Assembly: GCA_903835865.1 (NCBI GenBank)
Contig: CAILON010000243.1
Span: 1-7,229 of the forward strand
Source of the DNA: an uncultured beta proteobacterium
GTDB taxonomy: Bacteria; Pseudomonadota; Gammaproteobacteria; Burkholderiales; Burkholderiaceae
DNA length: 7,229 bases
Reading direction: 5' to 3'
Shown here piece by piece: positions 1 to 5,889 of the stretch. The translations under genes were made by a program, and so were the position numbers. The notes below the pieces were generated by a model that was not told the origin of the DNA, made no database searches, and saw only the letters and a list, made by a program, of their open reading frames with translations. Every line of letters starts with the position of its first letter. Position 1 is the first letter of the stretch.

Positions 1-1527
1 AACACGCAAATGATGTATTCCCCGCACACGCAATTCAGAATCTAAGACTGCCATTGGATCTTCAGCGCGCCCCATCTTGCAAGTGCCTACAGGGTGAAAA
101 ATTGTTGTGCCAATATCTCCAGCCGCCCTTACCAACTCTTCATCGGTTTGATATTGATTGCCTGGTTTGTGTTCTTCTGGGGCATAAGGCCGTAAAGCTG
201 GGCTATGCGCGATCTGACGTGTCAACCTGATTGACTCAGCAGCCACCTTCCGATCTTCCTCAGTAGATAAATAGTTCGGATGAATGACTGGCGGAGCCTC
301 GGGATCAACTGAGTTGATGTGCACGCTACCTCGTGATGTGGGTCGCACATTGCAAACGCTGGCTGTAAATGCATTAAATGCATGCAGGCCTTCACCAAAC
401 TTTTCAAGCGATAAAGGTTGTACGTGGTATTCCACATTCGCACTCTTTTGCTCAGCAGAACTATATGCAAATGCCCCCAACTGAGAGGGCGCCATTGACA
501 TTGGGCCAGAGCGCTTTATCAAATACTCCAAGCCAATCATCATCTTGCCCCACAAGTTATTGGCCTTGGTGTTTAAAGTCTTAATACCGCTGACCTTGTA
601 AACCATGCGCAATTGCAAATGATCCTGCAGGTTCTCACCTACTCCTGGCAAATCTTGTACCACCGGTATTCCTAAAGCATTCAGATGAGTCGCAGCACCT
701 ACTCCTGAACGCTCCAGAATTTGTACGCTACCAATTGAGCCGGCACATAACAATACTTCGCCGCCTTGATCAATTGAACAAAGTGCATCCACTCTCACGC
801 CATCTTTGAGATATTCAACGCCGTAACAATTTTTACTGACTGTATCAATCTTGAGTTTATCGACTATGGCCTCTGTGATGACTGTGAGGTTGCTACGCTT
901 AGCAGCATCTTTTAAAAATGCTTTGGAAGTATTAAGGCGCCAGCCAGCGCGTTGACTCACATCAAAGTAGCCCACCCCAAAGTTATCGCCACAATTAAAG
1001 TCTTCGGTTGCAGGAATTCCTACTTCTACTGCGGCCTCTTTAAATTTATCCATGATGGGCCAGCGTAAACGCTGCTTGGAAACAGTCCACTCGCCCCCTT
1101 TGCCATGCCACTCATTGGCATCACCGTGGTAATCCTCAAACTGCTTGTATCTTGCAAGTGCATTTTCCCAGGACCAAGACTCATCACCGGTTGCTTGCAC
1201 CCAGGATTCATAATCACCTGCTTGGCCGCGCATATAAATCATGCCGTTGATGGATGAACAACCACCTAGCACCCTACCGCGCGGATAGAGTAAAGAGCGT
1301 CCATTTAGACCTTTTTCATTAACGGTCTTAAAGCGCCAATCTGCTCTGGGATTGTCAATGCAATATAAATAGCCCACTGGAATATGAATCCAGATGTAGT
1401 TATCACTCTTTCCTGCCTCAATCAATAACACCCGCTTACGAGGGTTCTCAGACAAGCGTTTAGCCAGCATACAGCCGGCGCTGCCTGCCCCAATGATGAT
1501 GTAGTCGTAAGTATTTGCAGAAGTCAT
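1..1527 (-). CDS. GMC-family FAD-dependent oxidoreductase (choline/alcohol dehydrogenase-like), 3' end off the window
   Basis: This is the first 509 codons of a glucose-methanol-choline oxidoreductase; the frame is open from ATG at 1527 to the left edge with no stop. Seen in the translation: an N-terminal dinucleotide-binding motif GAGSAG at residues 13-18 with the acidic end of the fold at LLIEAG about 20 residues later; GMC signature 1 ([18 protein letters not shown]); a GMC signature 2 region ([15 protein letters not shown]) with Val where Pro or Ser is usual; and a C-terminal [10 protein letters not shown] block in which His478 is the expected catalytic base. Family members usually end 30-50 residues further on with a second catalytic His/Asn in an N-T-N/S-x-P context, which lies outside this window. 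Such enzymes oxidise alcohols with FAD. The substrate cannot be assigned; choline is only one possibility, and no betaine genes are visible nearby. No good Shine-Dalgarno precedes the ATG. The gene is divergent from the toxin-antitoxin module. Confidence 0.93.
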   Translation of the reverse strand, partial: MTSANTYDYIIIGAGSAGCMLAKRLSENPRKRVLLIEAGKSDNYIWIHIPVGYLYCIDNPRADWRFKTVNEKGLNGRSLLYPRGRVLGGCSSINGMIYMRGQAGDYESWVQATGDESWSWENALARYKQFEDYHGDANEWHGKGGEWTVSKQRLRWPIMDKFKEAAVEVGIPATEDFNCGDNFGVGYFDVSQRAGWRLNTSKAFLKDAAKRSNLTVITEAIVDKLKIDTVSKNCYGVEYLKDGVRVDALCSIDQGGEVLLCAGSIGSVQILERSGVGAATHLNALGIPVVQDLPGVGENLQDHLQLRMVYKVSGIKTLNTKANNLWGKMMIGLEYLIKRSGPMSMAPSQLGAFAYSSAEQKSANVEYHVQPLSLEKFGEGLHAFNAFTASVCNVRPTSRGSVHINSVDPEAPPVIHPNYLSTEEDRKVAAESIRLTRQIAHSPALRPYAPEEHKPGNQYQTDEELVRAAGDIGTTIFHPVGTCKMGRAEDPMAVLDSELRVRGIHHLRV

Positions 1528-1537
1528 GGTCTTTAAG

Positions 1538-1551
1538 TCAGATATATCTGA
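1538..1551. promoter_or_regulatory. Perfect 14-bp palindrome upstream of the GMC gene (candidate operator)
   Basis: TCAGATATATCTGA is identical to its reverse complement. The symmetry extends outward with AA/TT pairs after one G/T mismatch, giving a near-symmetric 20-bp element at 1535-1554. It sits 11 bases before the GMC start codon, inside the predicted 5' leader, where a bound dimeric regulator or an RNA fold could block expression. No regulator is identified; its function is inference. Confidence 0.4.
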
Positions 1552-1570
1552 TTTAGCCCTATTATTTACC

Positions 1571-1599
1571 AATACAAAAAAACAGGTATTTCTTGTCAC
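1571..1599 (-). promoter_or_regulatory. Possible sigma70 promoter for the GMC gene
   Basis: Read on the minus strand, GTGACA (1599-1594, 5 of 6 to consensus) is followed after 17 bases by TGTATT (1576-1571, 4 of 6). This would place the transcript start near 1563 and give a leader of about 35 bases containing the 1538-1551 palindrome. Its -35 box lies on the same bases as the -35 box proposed for the toxin promoter on the other strand. Judged by eye only. Confidence 0.3.
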
Positions 1600-1621
1600 T
1601 TTTGTTGATTTGATATAAGAT
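1593..1621 (+). promoter_or_regulatory. Possible sigma70 promoter of the toxin-antitoxin operon
   Basis: TTGTCA (1593-1598, 5 of 6) is followed by a 17-base spacer and TAAGAT (1616-1621, 4 of 6); TATAAG at 1614-1619 is an alternative -10 with a 15-base spacer. Transcription would begin near 1628, leaving a leader of under 20 bases and no visible Shine-Dalgarno for the toxin. The palindromes at 1618-1645 overlap the -10 and the likely start point, as expected for autorepression. Confidence 0.4.
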
Positions 1622-1645
1622 CATTATTGATCTAACATTAGATCA
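1618..1645. promoter_or_regulatory. Nested inverted repeats: candidate toxin-antitoxin operator
   Basis: Two inverted repeats share a central half-site. The first is AGATCA-ttat-TGATCT (1618-1633). The second is TGATCTAA-CA-TTAGATCA (1628-1645), a perfect 8-bp repeat with a 2-base centre. Three alternating AGATCA/TGATCT half-sites therefore run from the predicted -10 box to the A of the toxin start codon. Type II antitoxins commonly repress their own operon by binding such sites, and the second gene of this operon encodes a helix-turn-helix protein. The link between that protein and this site is inferred. Confidence 0.6.
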
Positions 1646-1941
1646 TGAAAATTTATTACAAACGACCATTTGTTCAATTTGTTAAAAAATCAAGGAAACC
1701 ACTTCAGCTTGTAATCGAAGATAAAGTAATTTTAGTTTGTAAAAATCCTGAGCTTGGAAAACAAAAGATAGGGGATTTACATAACCTATTTATTTATAAA
1801 TTTCGCTTCAATAGTCAAGAGTATTTAATGGCATATAAGTATGGCCTCAATGAGAACAATTTAGAAATATTGTGGATCGATTTCTACAAAATAGGTTGTC
1901 ATGAAAACTTTTACTCTGAATTAAAAAAATTTATCCATTAA
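1645..1941 (+). CDS. RelE/ParE-family toxin of a type II toxin-antitoxin module
   Basis: This is a 98-residue basic protein. The segment KIGDLHNLFIYKFRFNSQEYLMAY (residues 41-64) and the C-terminal GCHENFYSELKK (residues 84-95) match the pattern of RelE/ParE-superfamily toxins (typically G-D-L...YKF...Q-YLLAY...G-x-HENFY-x-x-L-K). RelE-like members cleave mRNA on the ribosome and ParE-like members poison gyrase; which applies here cannot be told from sequence. The length is normal for the family and the gene looks intact. It precedes its antitoxin by 15 bases, the reversed order seen in HigBA-type modules. Counting by eye, GC over 1681-1920 is about 29% (70 of 240), much lower than the flanking genes, which suggests horizontal acquisition. 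The start codon overlaps a palindrome and has no visible ribosome binding site. Confidence 0.8.
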   Translation: MKIYYKRPFVQFVKKSRKPLQLVIEDKVILVCKNPELGKQKIGDLHNLFIYKFRFNSQEYLMAYKYGLNENNLEILWIDFYKIGCHENFYSELKKFIH

Positions 1942-1945
1942 AAAT

Positions 1946-1951
1946 GAAGGA
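1946..1951 (+). promoter_or_regulatory. Ribosome binding site of the antitoxin gene
   Basis: GAAGGA lies 5 bases before the ATG at 1957 and supports that start. The toxin gene has no comparable site, so the antitoxin may be translated better than the toxin from the same message, as such modules require. Confidence 0.65.
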
Positions 1952-1956
1952 ACCCG

Positions 1957-2268
1957 ATGAATCAATCGCTCACAGCAGAGGATCTATTCGCTCAAGTAGG
2001 GAAAATGACGGCGAAAGAACGTATTAAATTTTTCTCACTAATTGCAATAAATGCATTCAAAGAACCAGACTACACTCACGAGCAAGTATTTGGAAGACTT
2101 AAAAATGAGGCCTTTTCAGCAGAAGAAGCTGCGGAGTACCTTGAAGTCTCCTTACCCACCTTGCGCCGTTATGTGCAGTCAGGAAAACTCAAGCCTTCTG
2201 TGGTTATTGGGCGCAGTCAGCTATTCTCGAGCGCAGACTTAAGGCTACTCAAGCAGAAACTTAGCTAG
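1957..2268 (+). CDS. Helix-turn-helix (excisionase/MerR-like) antitoxin
   Basis: This 103-residue protein has two parts. Residues 5-48 are a predicted helical region (LTAEDLFAQVGKMTAKERIKFF and onward), the likely toxin-binding part. Residues 53-102 form a winged helix-turn-helix of the HTH_17/excisionase type: FSAEEAAEYLEVSLPTLRRYV followed by the wing SGKLKPSVVIGRSQLFSSADL. Small proteins of this class next to a RelE/ParE toxin act as antitoxin and operon repressor. The domain placement, with DNA binding at the C terminus, and the palindromes at the promoter fit that role. A stand-alone excisionase is less likely because no integrase or attachment site is seen. The toxin-neutralising role is inferred from position and not from a recognised neutralising motif. 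Confidence 0.75.
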   Translation: MNQSLTAEDLFAQVGKMTAKERIKFFSLIAINAFKEPDYTHEQVFGRLKNEAFSAEEAAEYLEVSLPTLRRYVQSGKLKPSVVIGRSQLFSSADLRLLKQKLS

Positions 2269-2308
2269 AAGTTATCAAGAACCTTCAATACCCGTCTAAA
2301 ATGACGCA

Positions 2309-2836
2309 ATGCACATTAATGAGAAAAACCGGACGCCCAAACTAGCTGAGCCCGGTGACGGTCCAAGCAAGTCTGAGTTAAAACGTCAAATGACTGAGCG
2401 CCAGAAGTTAGCAGAAGTTTTGGCGGCACTCAGTAGTGATGCACTCAAAACCATCCCCATGGACGAAGCTATTAAGATAGCGATTGCTGAAACAAACAAA
2501 ATCAAAAGTTTCGAAGCAATTCGTCGCCATAAGCAATACCTTGGAAAGCTGATGCGCTTTCTGGATGCAGAAGAACTCGATGCCATTCAAAAACGTTTGG
2601 ATGCTATTCAAGGCGTTAGCAAAGCTGAAACAGCCAAGCTCCATTTTTTGGAGAGCTACCGTGATCGCTTAATAGCAAACGATGAAACCTTCACTAAGAT
2701 GATTGAGCAATATCCCGATATGGATATTCAGAATATGCGCACCTTAATTCGAAATGCGCGCAGAGAAAAAGAACAAGACAAACCGCCTAAGGCCTACCGA
2801 GAAATCTTTCGCGTTTTAAAGGATATGGGGCTTTAA
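2309..2836 (+). CDS. darP: Ribosome biogenesis factor DarP (YjgA, DUF615)
   Basis: This 175-residue, highly charged, all-helical cytosolic protein is close in length to E. coli YjgA/DarP (183 aa). Recognisable family elements are SKSELKR (residues 20-26), the central IKSFEAIRRHKQYLGKLMR block, the LESYRDRLI segment, and the C-terminal RTLIRNARREKE (144-155) with KPPKAYREIF (158-167). In E. coli the protein associates with late 50S precursors and promotes large-subunit maturation. The ATG at 2309 is the first in frame after a stop at 2297-2299, but no Shine-Dalgarno precedes it; an out-of-frame ATG at 2301 opens a 14-codon frame overlapping the start. The gene lies 40 bases after the antitoxin with no terminator between them, so read-through from the toxin-antitoxin promoter is plausible. 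The stop overlaps that of the convergent acyltransferase gene. Confidence 0.92.
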   Translation: MHINEKNRTPKLAEPGDGPSKSELKRQMTERQKLAEVLAALSSDALKTIPMDEAIKIAIAETNKIKSFEAIRRHKQYLGKLMRFLDAEELDAIQKRLDAIQGVSKAETAKLHFLESYRDRLIANDETFTKMIEQYPDMDIQNMRTLIRNARREKEQDKPPKAYREIFRVLKDMGL

Positions 2837-3897
2837 ATCTTCAGCTTAAAAGATGGGACTTCAACCCATCGATACAAATAGTTCGCAGCCACTGTGCTGC
2901 AAACCACTACTCCCAATATCAACGCGAGCGCCAGAACTCCACTTTCATGTGCGTGCATACCCGTAGCGATATATAAAGTATTGGCTAGCAAAATGAATGC
3001 AAAGTGAATCAGAAATGCGCTATACGAACGCAAGCTGCCCCATGAGATTGCCTTTAGAAAAACTCCTTTGCTTTTTGGATAGGGCATGTTTCCCCAAAGT
3101 AGCAAAGCAATTGCAATAAACCAAGCCAAGAAGTTTCTTAACCAGACTTGCTGCAAGGAAGAGATTGCAATGATGAGACCAATGACTACTAGAGCAGTTT
3201 TGGCCAAACGATTGACGCCTGGGTTGGAAAAGCACTTAGCCAGATAAGCTAAGACGCCCAAGCCATATGAGCCAATGAAGTAGATGAAGTAAGCCTCATA
3301 GTCGCCTGAGCGATTAAAGAATAATAGTGAGCTCACCGCTAATATGCTGATGACCCAAATGACTGCTTGATAGCTTGGATAGGAAATCAACAAAATAGCC
3401 AAGATGGAATAGAGCTGCCAATCAATCGCGATATACCAAGCGCCTGCAGAAATCGAATCTAAACCCAAGATGCCTTGGATAAAAAACAGATGCGCTAAAA
3501 ATTGTCCCAAAGTTTCAGACTCACCCACGAATTCATCATTAACCCAAAAGCGGGCTATATAAGCACAAACTATCGTAAAAGTTAACGCAGCTGCATATGG
3601 AGCGAACAGGCGCAGATATCGATTGAGGATGACCTTGAGCAGGCCATGGGCGCTAAATTTGACTGTGGCAAAACGACTGAGCGATTGCGCCGCTAAATAT
3701 CCTGCCATCACCAAAAATATCTGCACTGCGTAGCGGCCATACTCAAATAACCAAGTCATGAGCCCAGGCAAAACGCTACGAGCATCTTGTGCAATTTGCC
3801 CGTAACTCGAAAGATGATGAAGAATAATGAAAAGAGCCGCTATGACCTTAAGTAAATCAATGAGAACTAGCGGCTGCGGACGTGCTGAAGTTTGCAA
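2833..3897 (-). CDS. Integral-membrane acyltransferase, Acyl_transf_3 (OafA/NodX-like) family
   Basis: This 354-residue protein is strongly hydrophobic, with roughly ten predicted membrane segments. The N-terminal motif LIDLLKVIAALFIILHHL (residues 12-29) corresponds to the family pattern lDglRaiAallVvlfH, with Lys17 in the usual Arg position and His28 as the expected catalytic residue. It is followed by GRYAVQIFLVMAGYL (54-68), matching gVdlFFvlSGyl, and by RYLRLFAPY. Such enzymes transfer acetyl or other acyl groups from the cytoplasm onto sugars of O-antigen, exopolysaccharide or glycans; the acceptor here is unknown. The reading frame begins at TTG 3897, the only common initiator before the conserved motif, because an in-frame stop lies at 3909-3907. 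An ATG at 3910 is in another frame. It starts 27 bases after the cytochrome stop and is probably the last gene of that operon. Confidence 0.88.
   Translation of the reverse strand: MQTSARPQPLVLIDLLKVIAALFIILHHLSSYGQIAQDARSVLPGLMTWLFEYGRYAVQIFLVMAGYLAAQSLSRFATVKFSAHGLLKVILNRYLRLFAPYAAALTFTIVCAYIARFWVNDEFVGESETLGQFLAHLFFIQGILGLDSISAGAWYIAIDWQLYSILAILLISYPSYQAVIWVISILAVSSLLFFNRSGDYEAYFIYFIGSYGLGVLAYLAKCFSNPGVNRLAKTALVVIGLIIAISSLQQVWLRNFLAWFIAIALLLWGNMPYPKSKGVFLKAISWGSLRSYSAFLIHFAFILLANTLYIATGMHAHESGVLALALILGVVVCSTVAANYLYRWVEVPSFKLKI
2846..2870 (-). terminator. Weak terminator-like hairpin inside the acyltransferase 3' end
   Basis: On the minus strand, GATGGG (2870-2865), a 7-base loop and CCCATC (2857-2852) are followed by TTTT. 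The stem is only 6 bp and lies within the last codons of the acyltransferase, so this is a marginal candidate for the end of the minus-strand operon. On the plus strand no T-run follows it. Confidence 0.25.
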
Positions 3898-3924
3898 TGA
3901 AGGGCTTCATATTAGGATTGAGTA

Positions 3925-4521
3925 TCAATTAAGTGAAGCGGCATATATGGCTAAAGCCTCAATATCCTCATCACTTAAACCTCTTGCTGCACTTCCCATT
4001 GTGCCATCCATATCAACTCTGGTGCCAGAACGAATATTGCGCAATTGAGTAACAAAATATTCAATTGATTGGCCAGCTAATCGAGGCACTTGTTTTTGCC
4101 CCTGTAGCTGTGGTGCATGGCACGAATTGCAATAATTTTGTTGCGTTATCTTTTGGCCTAAAGCCTGTTTGGCTACATCACCTGCCTTGGCTGCTGGGGG
4201 TGGTAATGCGGAAAAATAAGCGGCGATATCGCGGATGTCCTCATCACTCAAAGGTTTGGCAAGCACTTCCATACCGCCTCCTTTTCGCATGCCCTCACGA
4301 AACTGCACCAACTGATAAAAAAGTGACAATGGGGGCTGAGCTGCAATATGAGGGATATTCGGCGCAATGCCAATACCATCAACTCCGTGACAAGCAAAAC
4401 AAGTTTGCGACTTGGCTTTACCTACTGCAGCATCAGGAGCAGCAAGTACTTGCCAAGAAATGAGACCGTAGATATTAAAAAAGGCCATCGCAACGATGGC
4501 CTTTATATTTCTTAAATACAT
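3925..4521 (-). CDS. Secreted diheme cytochrome c (c4-like)
   Basis: This 198-residue protein begins with a signal peptide (R4 and K7, hydrophobic stretch, likely cleavage near residues 27-28 at VLA/AP). Two tandem cytochrome domains follow. The first has CFACH at 41-45 and a candidate axial Met84; the second has CNSCH at 131-135 and candidate Met171 or Met175. Each domain ends with the same LSDEDI...AxY helix (91-103 and 182-194), indicating internal duplication as in cytochromes c4. It should carry electrons in the periplasm, most likely from the dehydrogenase encoded just upstream to the respiratory chain. Its ATG overlaps the dehydrogenase stop (TAATG), so translation is probably coupled; no separate strong ribosome binding site is visible. 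The signal-peptide codons contain a terminator-like hairpin, described separately. Confidence 0.93.
   Translation of the reverse strand: MYLRNIKAIVAMAFFNIYGLISWQVLAAPDAAVGKAKSQTCFACHGVDGIGIAPNIPHIAAQPPLSLFYQLVQFREGMRKGGGMEVLAKPLSDEDIRDIAAYFSALPPPAAKAGDVAKQALGQKITQQNYCNSCHAPQLQGQKQVPRLAGQSIEYFVTQLRNIRSGTRVDMDGTMGSAARGLSDEDIEALAIYAASLN
4477..4504 (-). terminator. Intrinsic-terminator-like hairpin within cytochrome codons 6-15
   Basis: On the minus strand, AAAGGCCATCG (4504-4494), a 3-base TTG loop and CGATGGCCTTT (4490-4480) form a perfect 11-bp stem with an 8-bp GC-rich core. The 3' arm runs into six consecutive T (4482-4477). It starts 16 bases beyond the dehydrogenase stop codon and lies inside the start of the cytochrome reading frame. 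It has every sequence hallmark of a rho-independent terminator or attenuator. The plus-strand version has a poorer T-run and no gene reading into it. Confidence 0.6.
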
Positions 4522-5750
4522 TATTTACTATAAGACACTCTGTAAATTGCGCCCGCCTCACCATCAGAGATCAAAAGTGAACCATCCTTAATCACCTGAA
4601 CATCGGCAGGACGACCCCAATACTCTTCACCTTGAAGCCAACCAGTAACAAAAGGTTCTAATTTCACAGGTTTATTTTTAGCATCCAACACTACACGGAC
4701 CACTTGATAGCCTGCTTTCTTACTGCGATTCCATGAACCATATTCAGCAATAAAAATATTTCCTTTGTATTCTGCTGGAAATTGGTTACCAGTATAAAAC
4801 CGCATGCCTATAGGAGAAACGTGTGCACCCAGCTTCATTTCAGGCTTATCAAATTCATCACAGGTACGACCTTTACCAAATTCTGGATCCAGCCAGTCGC
4901 CTTGATGACAATGAGGGTAACCAAAGTTCATGCCCTTAGGGCGCACCAAACGGTTCAAGGTGTCATTAGGTAAGTCTTCACCCCCCCAATCACGGCCCAT
5001 ATTGGTAAACCATAACTCTTTAGTGCCCGGCTGGAAGTCCATTCCAACAGTATTACGCACACCTCTTGCCACTGTCTCCATGGTATTGGTCTTGAGATTT
5101 AAACGCATGATCGTTGCATGAGTAGATGGCGGCACTACGATATTTGCTGGCGTACCAATTTGGAAATACAAGTATTGTCCATCTGGACTCAACTTCAAAT
5201 ACTTCCAACCATGTGGCTCATCTTTAGGCAGCGCATCAAACACCACTACTGGTGGCGGTGGGTTGTCTAAATTTTGCTCAATATTATCGTAACGAATAAT
5301 GCGTGAAAGTTCTGCAACATAGAGTGAGCCATTAGCAAAAGCTACGCCATTAGGGCGATGCAAACCTTTGGCAATAGTTTTCACTTCACGCTTGCCATCT
5401 TTAGAAACTACTGCATAAACATTTCCAGGAAAGCGAGTGCCTACAAAAATTGTTCCACTAGGAGATTCCGTCATCGAGCGAGCGTTTGGCATACCAGAAG
5501 CCCACAGCTCTATTTTAAAACCTGGAGGAACCTTGAGCTTATCAATTAAAATTTCATTCACGGGTTTAGCGACCAGTGGCGATGGGTTGGGAACAAGGGC
5601 AGGATTCATGCCCTCTGCAGTTCTACCCTGCGCCCAAGTAGGCGGAACTCCGGCAGGAGCAGCGGCAGGAGCTGGCGCTTGTGCGCTTGCTAATGTAGCC
5701 ATTCCTAATCCAGCAGCAAACATTAAAGAATGTATTTGTTTGAGCTTCAT
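4521..5750 (-). CDS. Periplasmic PQQ-type sugar (sorbosone-like) dehydrogenase
   Basis: This 409-residue protein has a clear signal peptide (K2, K4, hydrophobic core, ASA/Q cleavage after residue 23) and an Ala/Pro-rich linker at 25-37. The rest is a beta-propeller of the glucose/sorbosone dehydrogenase family. Seen motifs are HRPNGVAF (131-138), EPHGWKYLKLSPDG (178-191), RGVRNTVGMDF (229-239), ELWFTNMGRDWGGEDLP (245-261), the FGYPHCHQGDW...C segment, and FPAEYKGNIFIAEYGSWNR near the C terminus. By alignment in mind, His180 corresponds to the catalytic base and Arg232 to the PQQ/substrate arginine of soluble glucose dehydrogenase; this is inference. Such enzymes oxidise sugars or related aldehydes and alcohols in the periplasm using PQQ. 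The following cytochrome c is the likely electron acceptor. The start is fixed by a strong ribosome binding site. Confidence 0.9.
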   Translation of the reverse strand: MKLKQIHSLMFAAGLGMATLASAQAPAPAAAPAGVPPTWAQGRTAEGMNPALVPNPSPLVAKPVNEILIDKLKVPPGFKIELWASGMPNARSMTESPSGTIFVGTRFPGNVYAVVSKDGKREVKTIAKGLHRPNGVAFANGSLYVAELSRIIRYDNIEQNLDNPPPPVVVFDALPKDEPHGWKYLKLSPDGQYLYFQIGTPANIVVPPSTHATIMRLNLKTNTMETVARGVRNTVGMDFQPGTKELWFTNMGRDWGGEDLPNDTLNRLVRPKGMNFGYPHCHQGDWLDPEFGKGRTCDEFDKPEMKLGAHVSPIGMRFYTGNQFPAEYKGNIFIAEYGSWNRSKKAGYQVVRVVLDAKNKPVKLEPFVTGWLQGEEYWGRPADVQVIKDGSLLISDGEAGAIYRVSYSK

Positions 5751-5758
5751 TGGTAAAT

Positions 5759-5764
5759 CTCCTT
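5759..5764 (-). promoter_or_regulatory. Strong ribosome binding site of the dehydrogenase gene
   Basis: On the minus strand AAGGAG lies 8 bases before ATG 5750. It is the best Shine-Dalgarno in the window and fixes this start. The 139-base gap between the receptor stop and this ATG contains no promoter or terminator I find convincing, so expression may come from upstream of the receptor gene or from a promoter not recognisable by eye. Confidence 0.8.
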
Positions 5765-5889
5765 TTATTTTTAATTCTTATGCTGTTGTGCTGCCTGAAT
5801 GTATCGCCTGTATCTCTTTGCAAAAGTTGTTAAATCCTAAAGCATTTTGAAGACATTCACCTAAAAAAACTACTGCACTGCACCAAATC

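Noticed and set aside
1957..2268. Phage or integrative-element excisionase
   Set aside because: The fold matches excisionase-type HTH proteins, but there is no integrase, attachment repeat or phage gene nearby, and the adjacent RelE/ParE gene explains it better as an antitoxin.
4065..4463. 132-codon open frame on the plus strand
   Set aside because: It lies wholly antisense to the well-supported cytochrome gene, has no recognisable domain and no ribosome binding site; it is a shadow frame.
5437..5850. 137-codon open frame on the plus strand
   Set aside because: It is antisense to the dehydrogenase signal-peptide and early propeller region; its low-complexity Ala/Gly stretch is the complement of the Ala/Pro linker codons.
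5861..5889. T-rich run after the receptor stop as an intrinsic terminator
   Set aside because: The minus strand has seven T in a row, but the preceding sequence is a direct repeat (GTGCAGTGCAG) and gives no stable stem.
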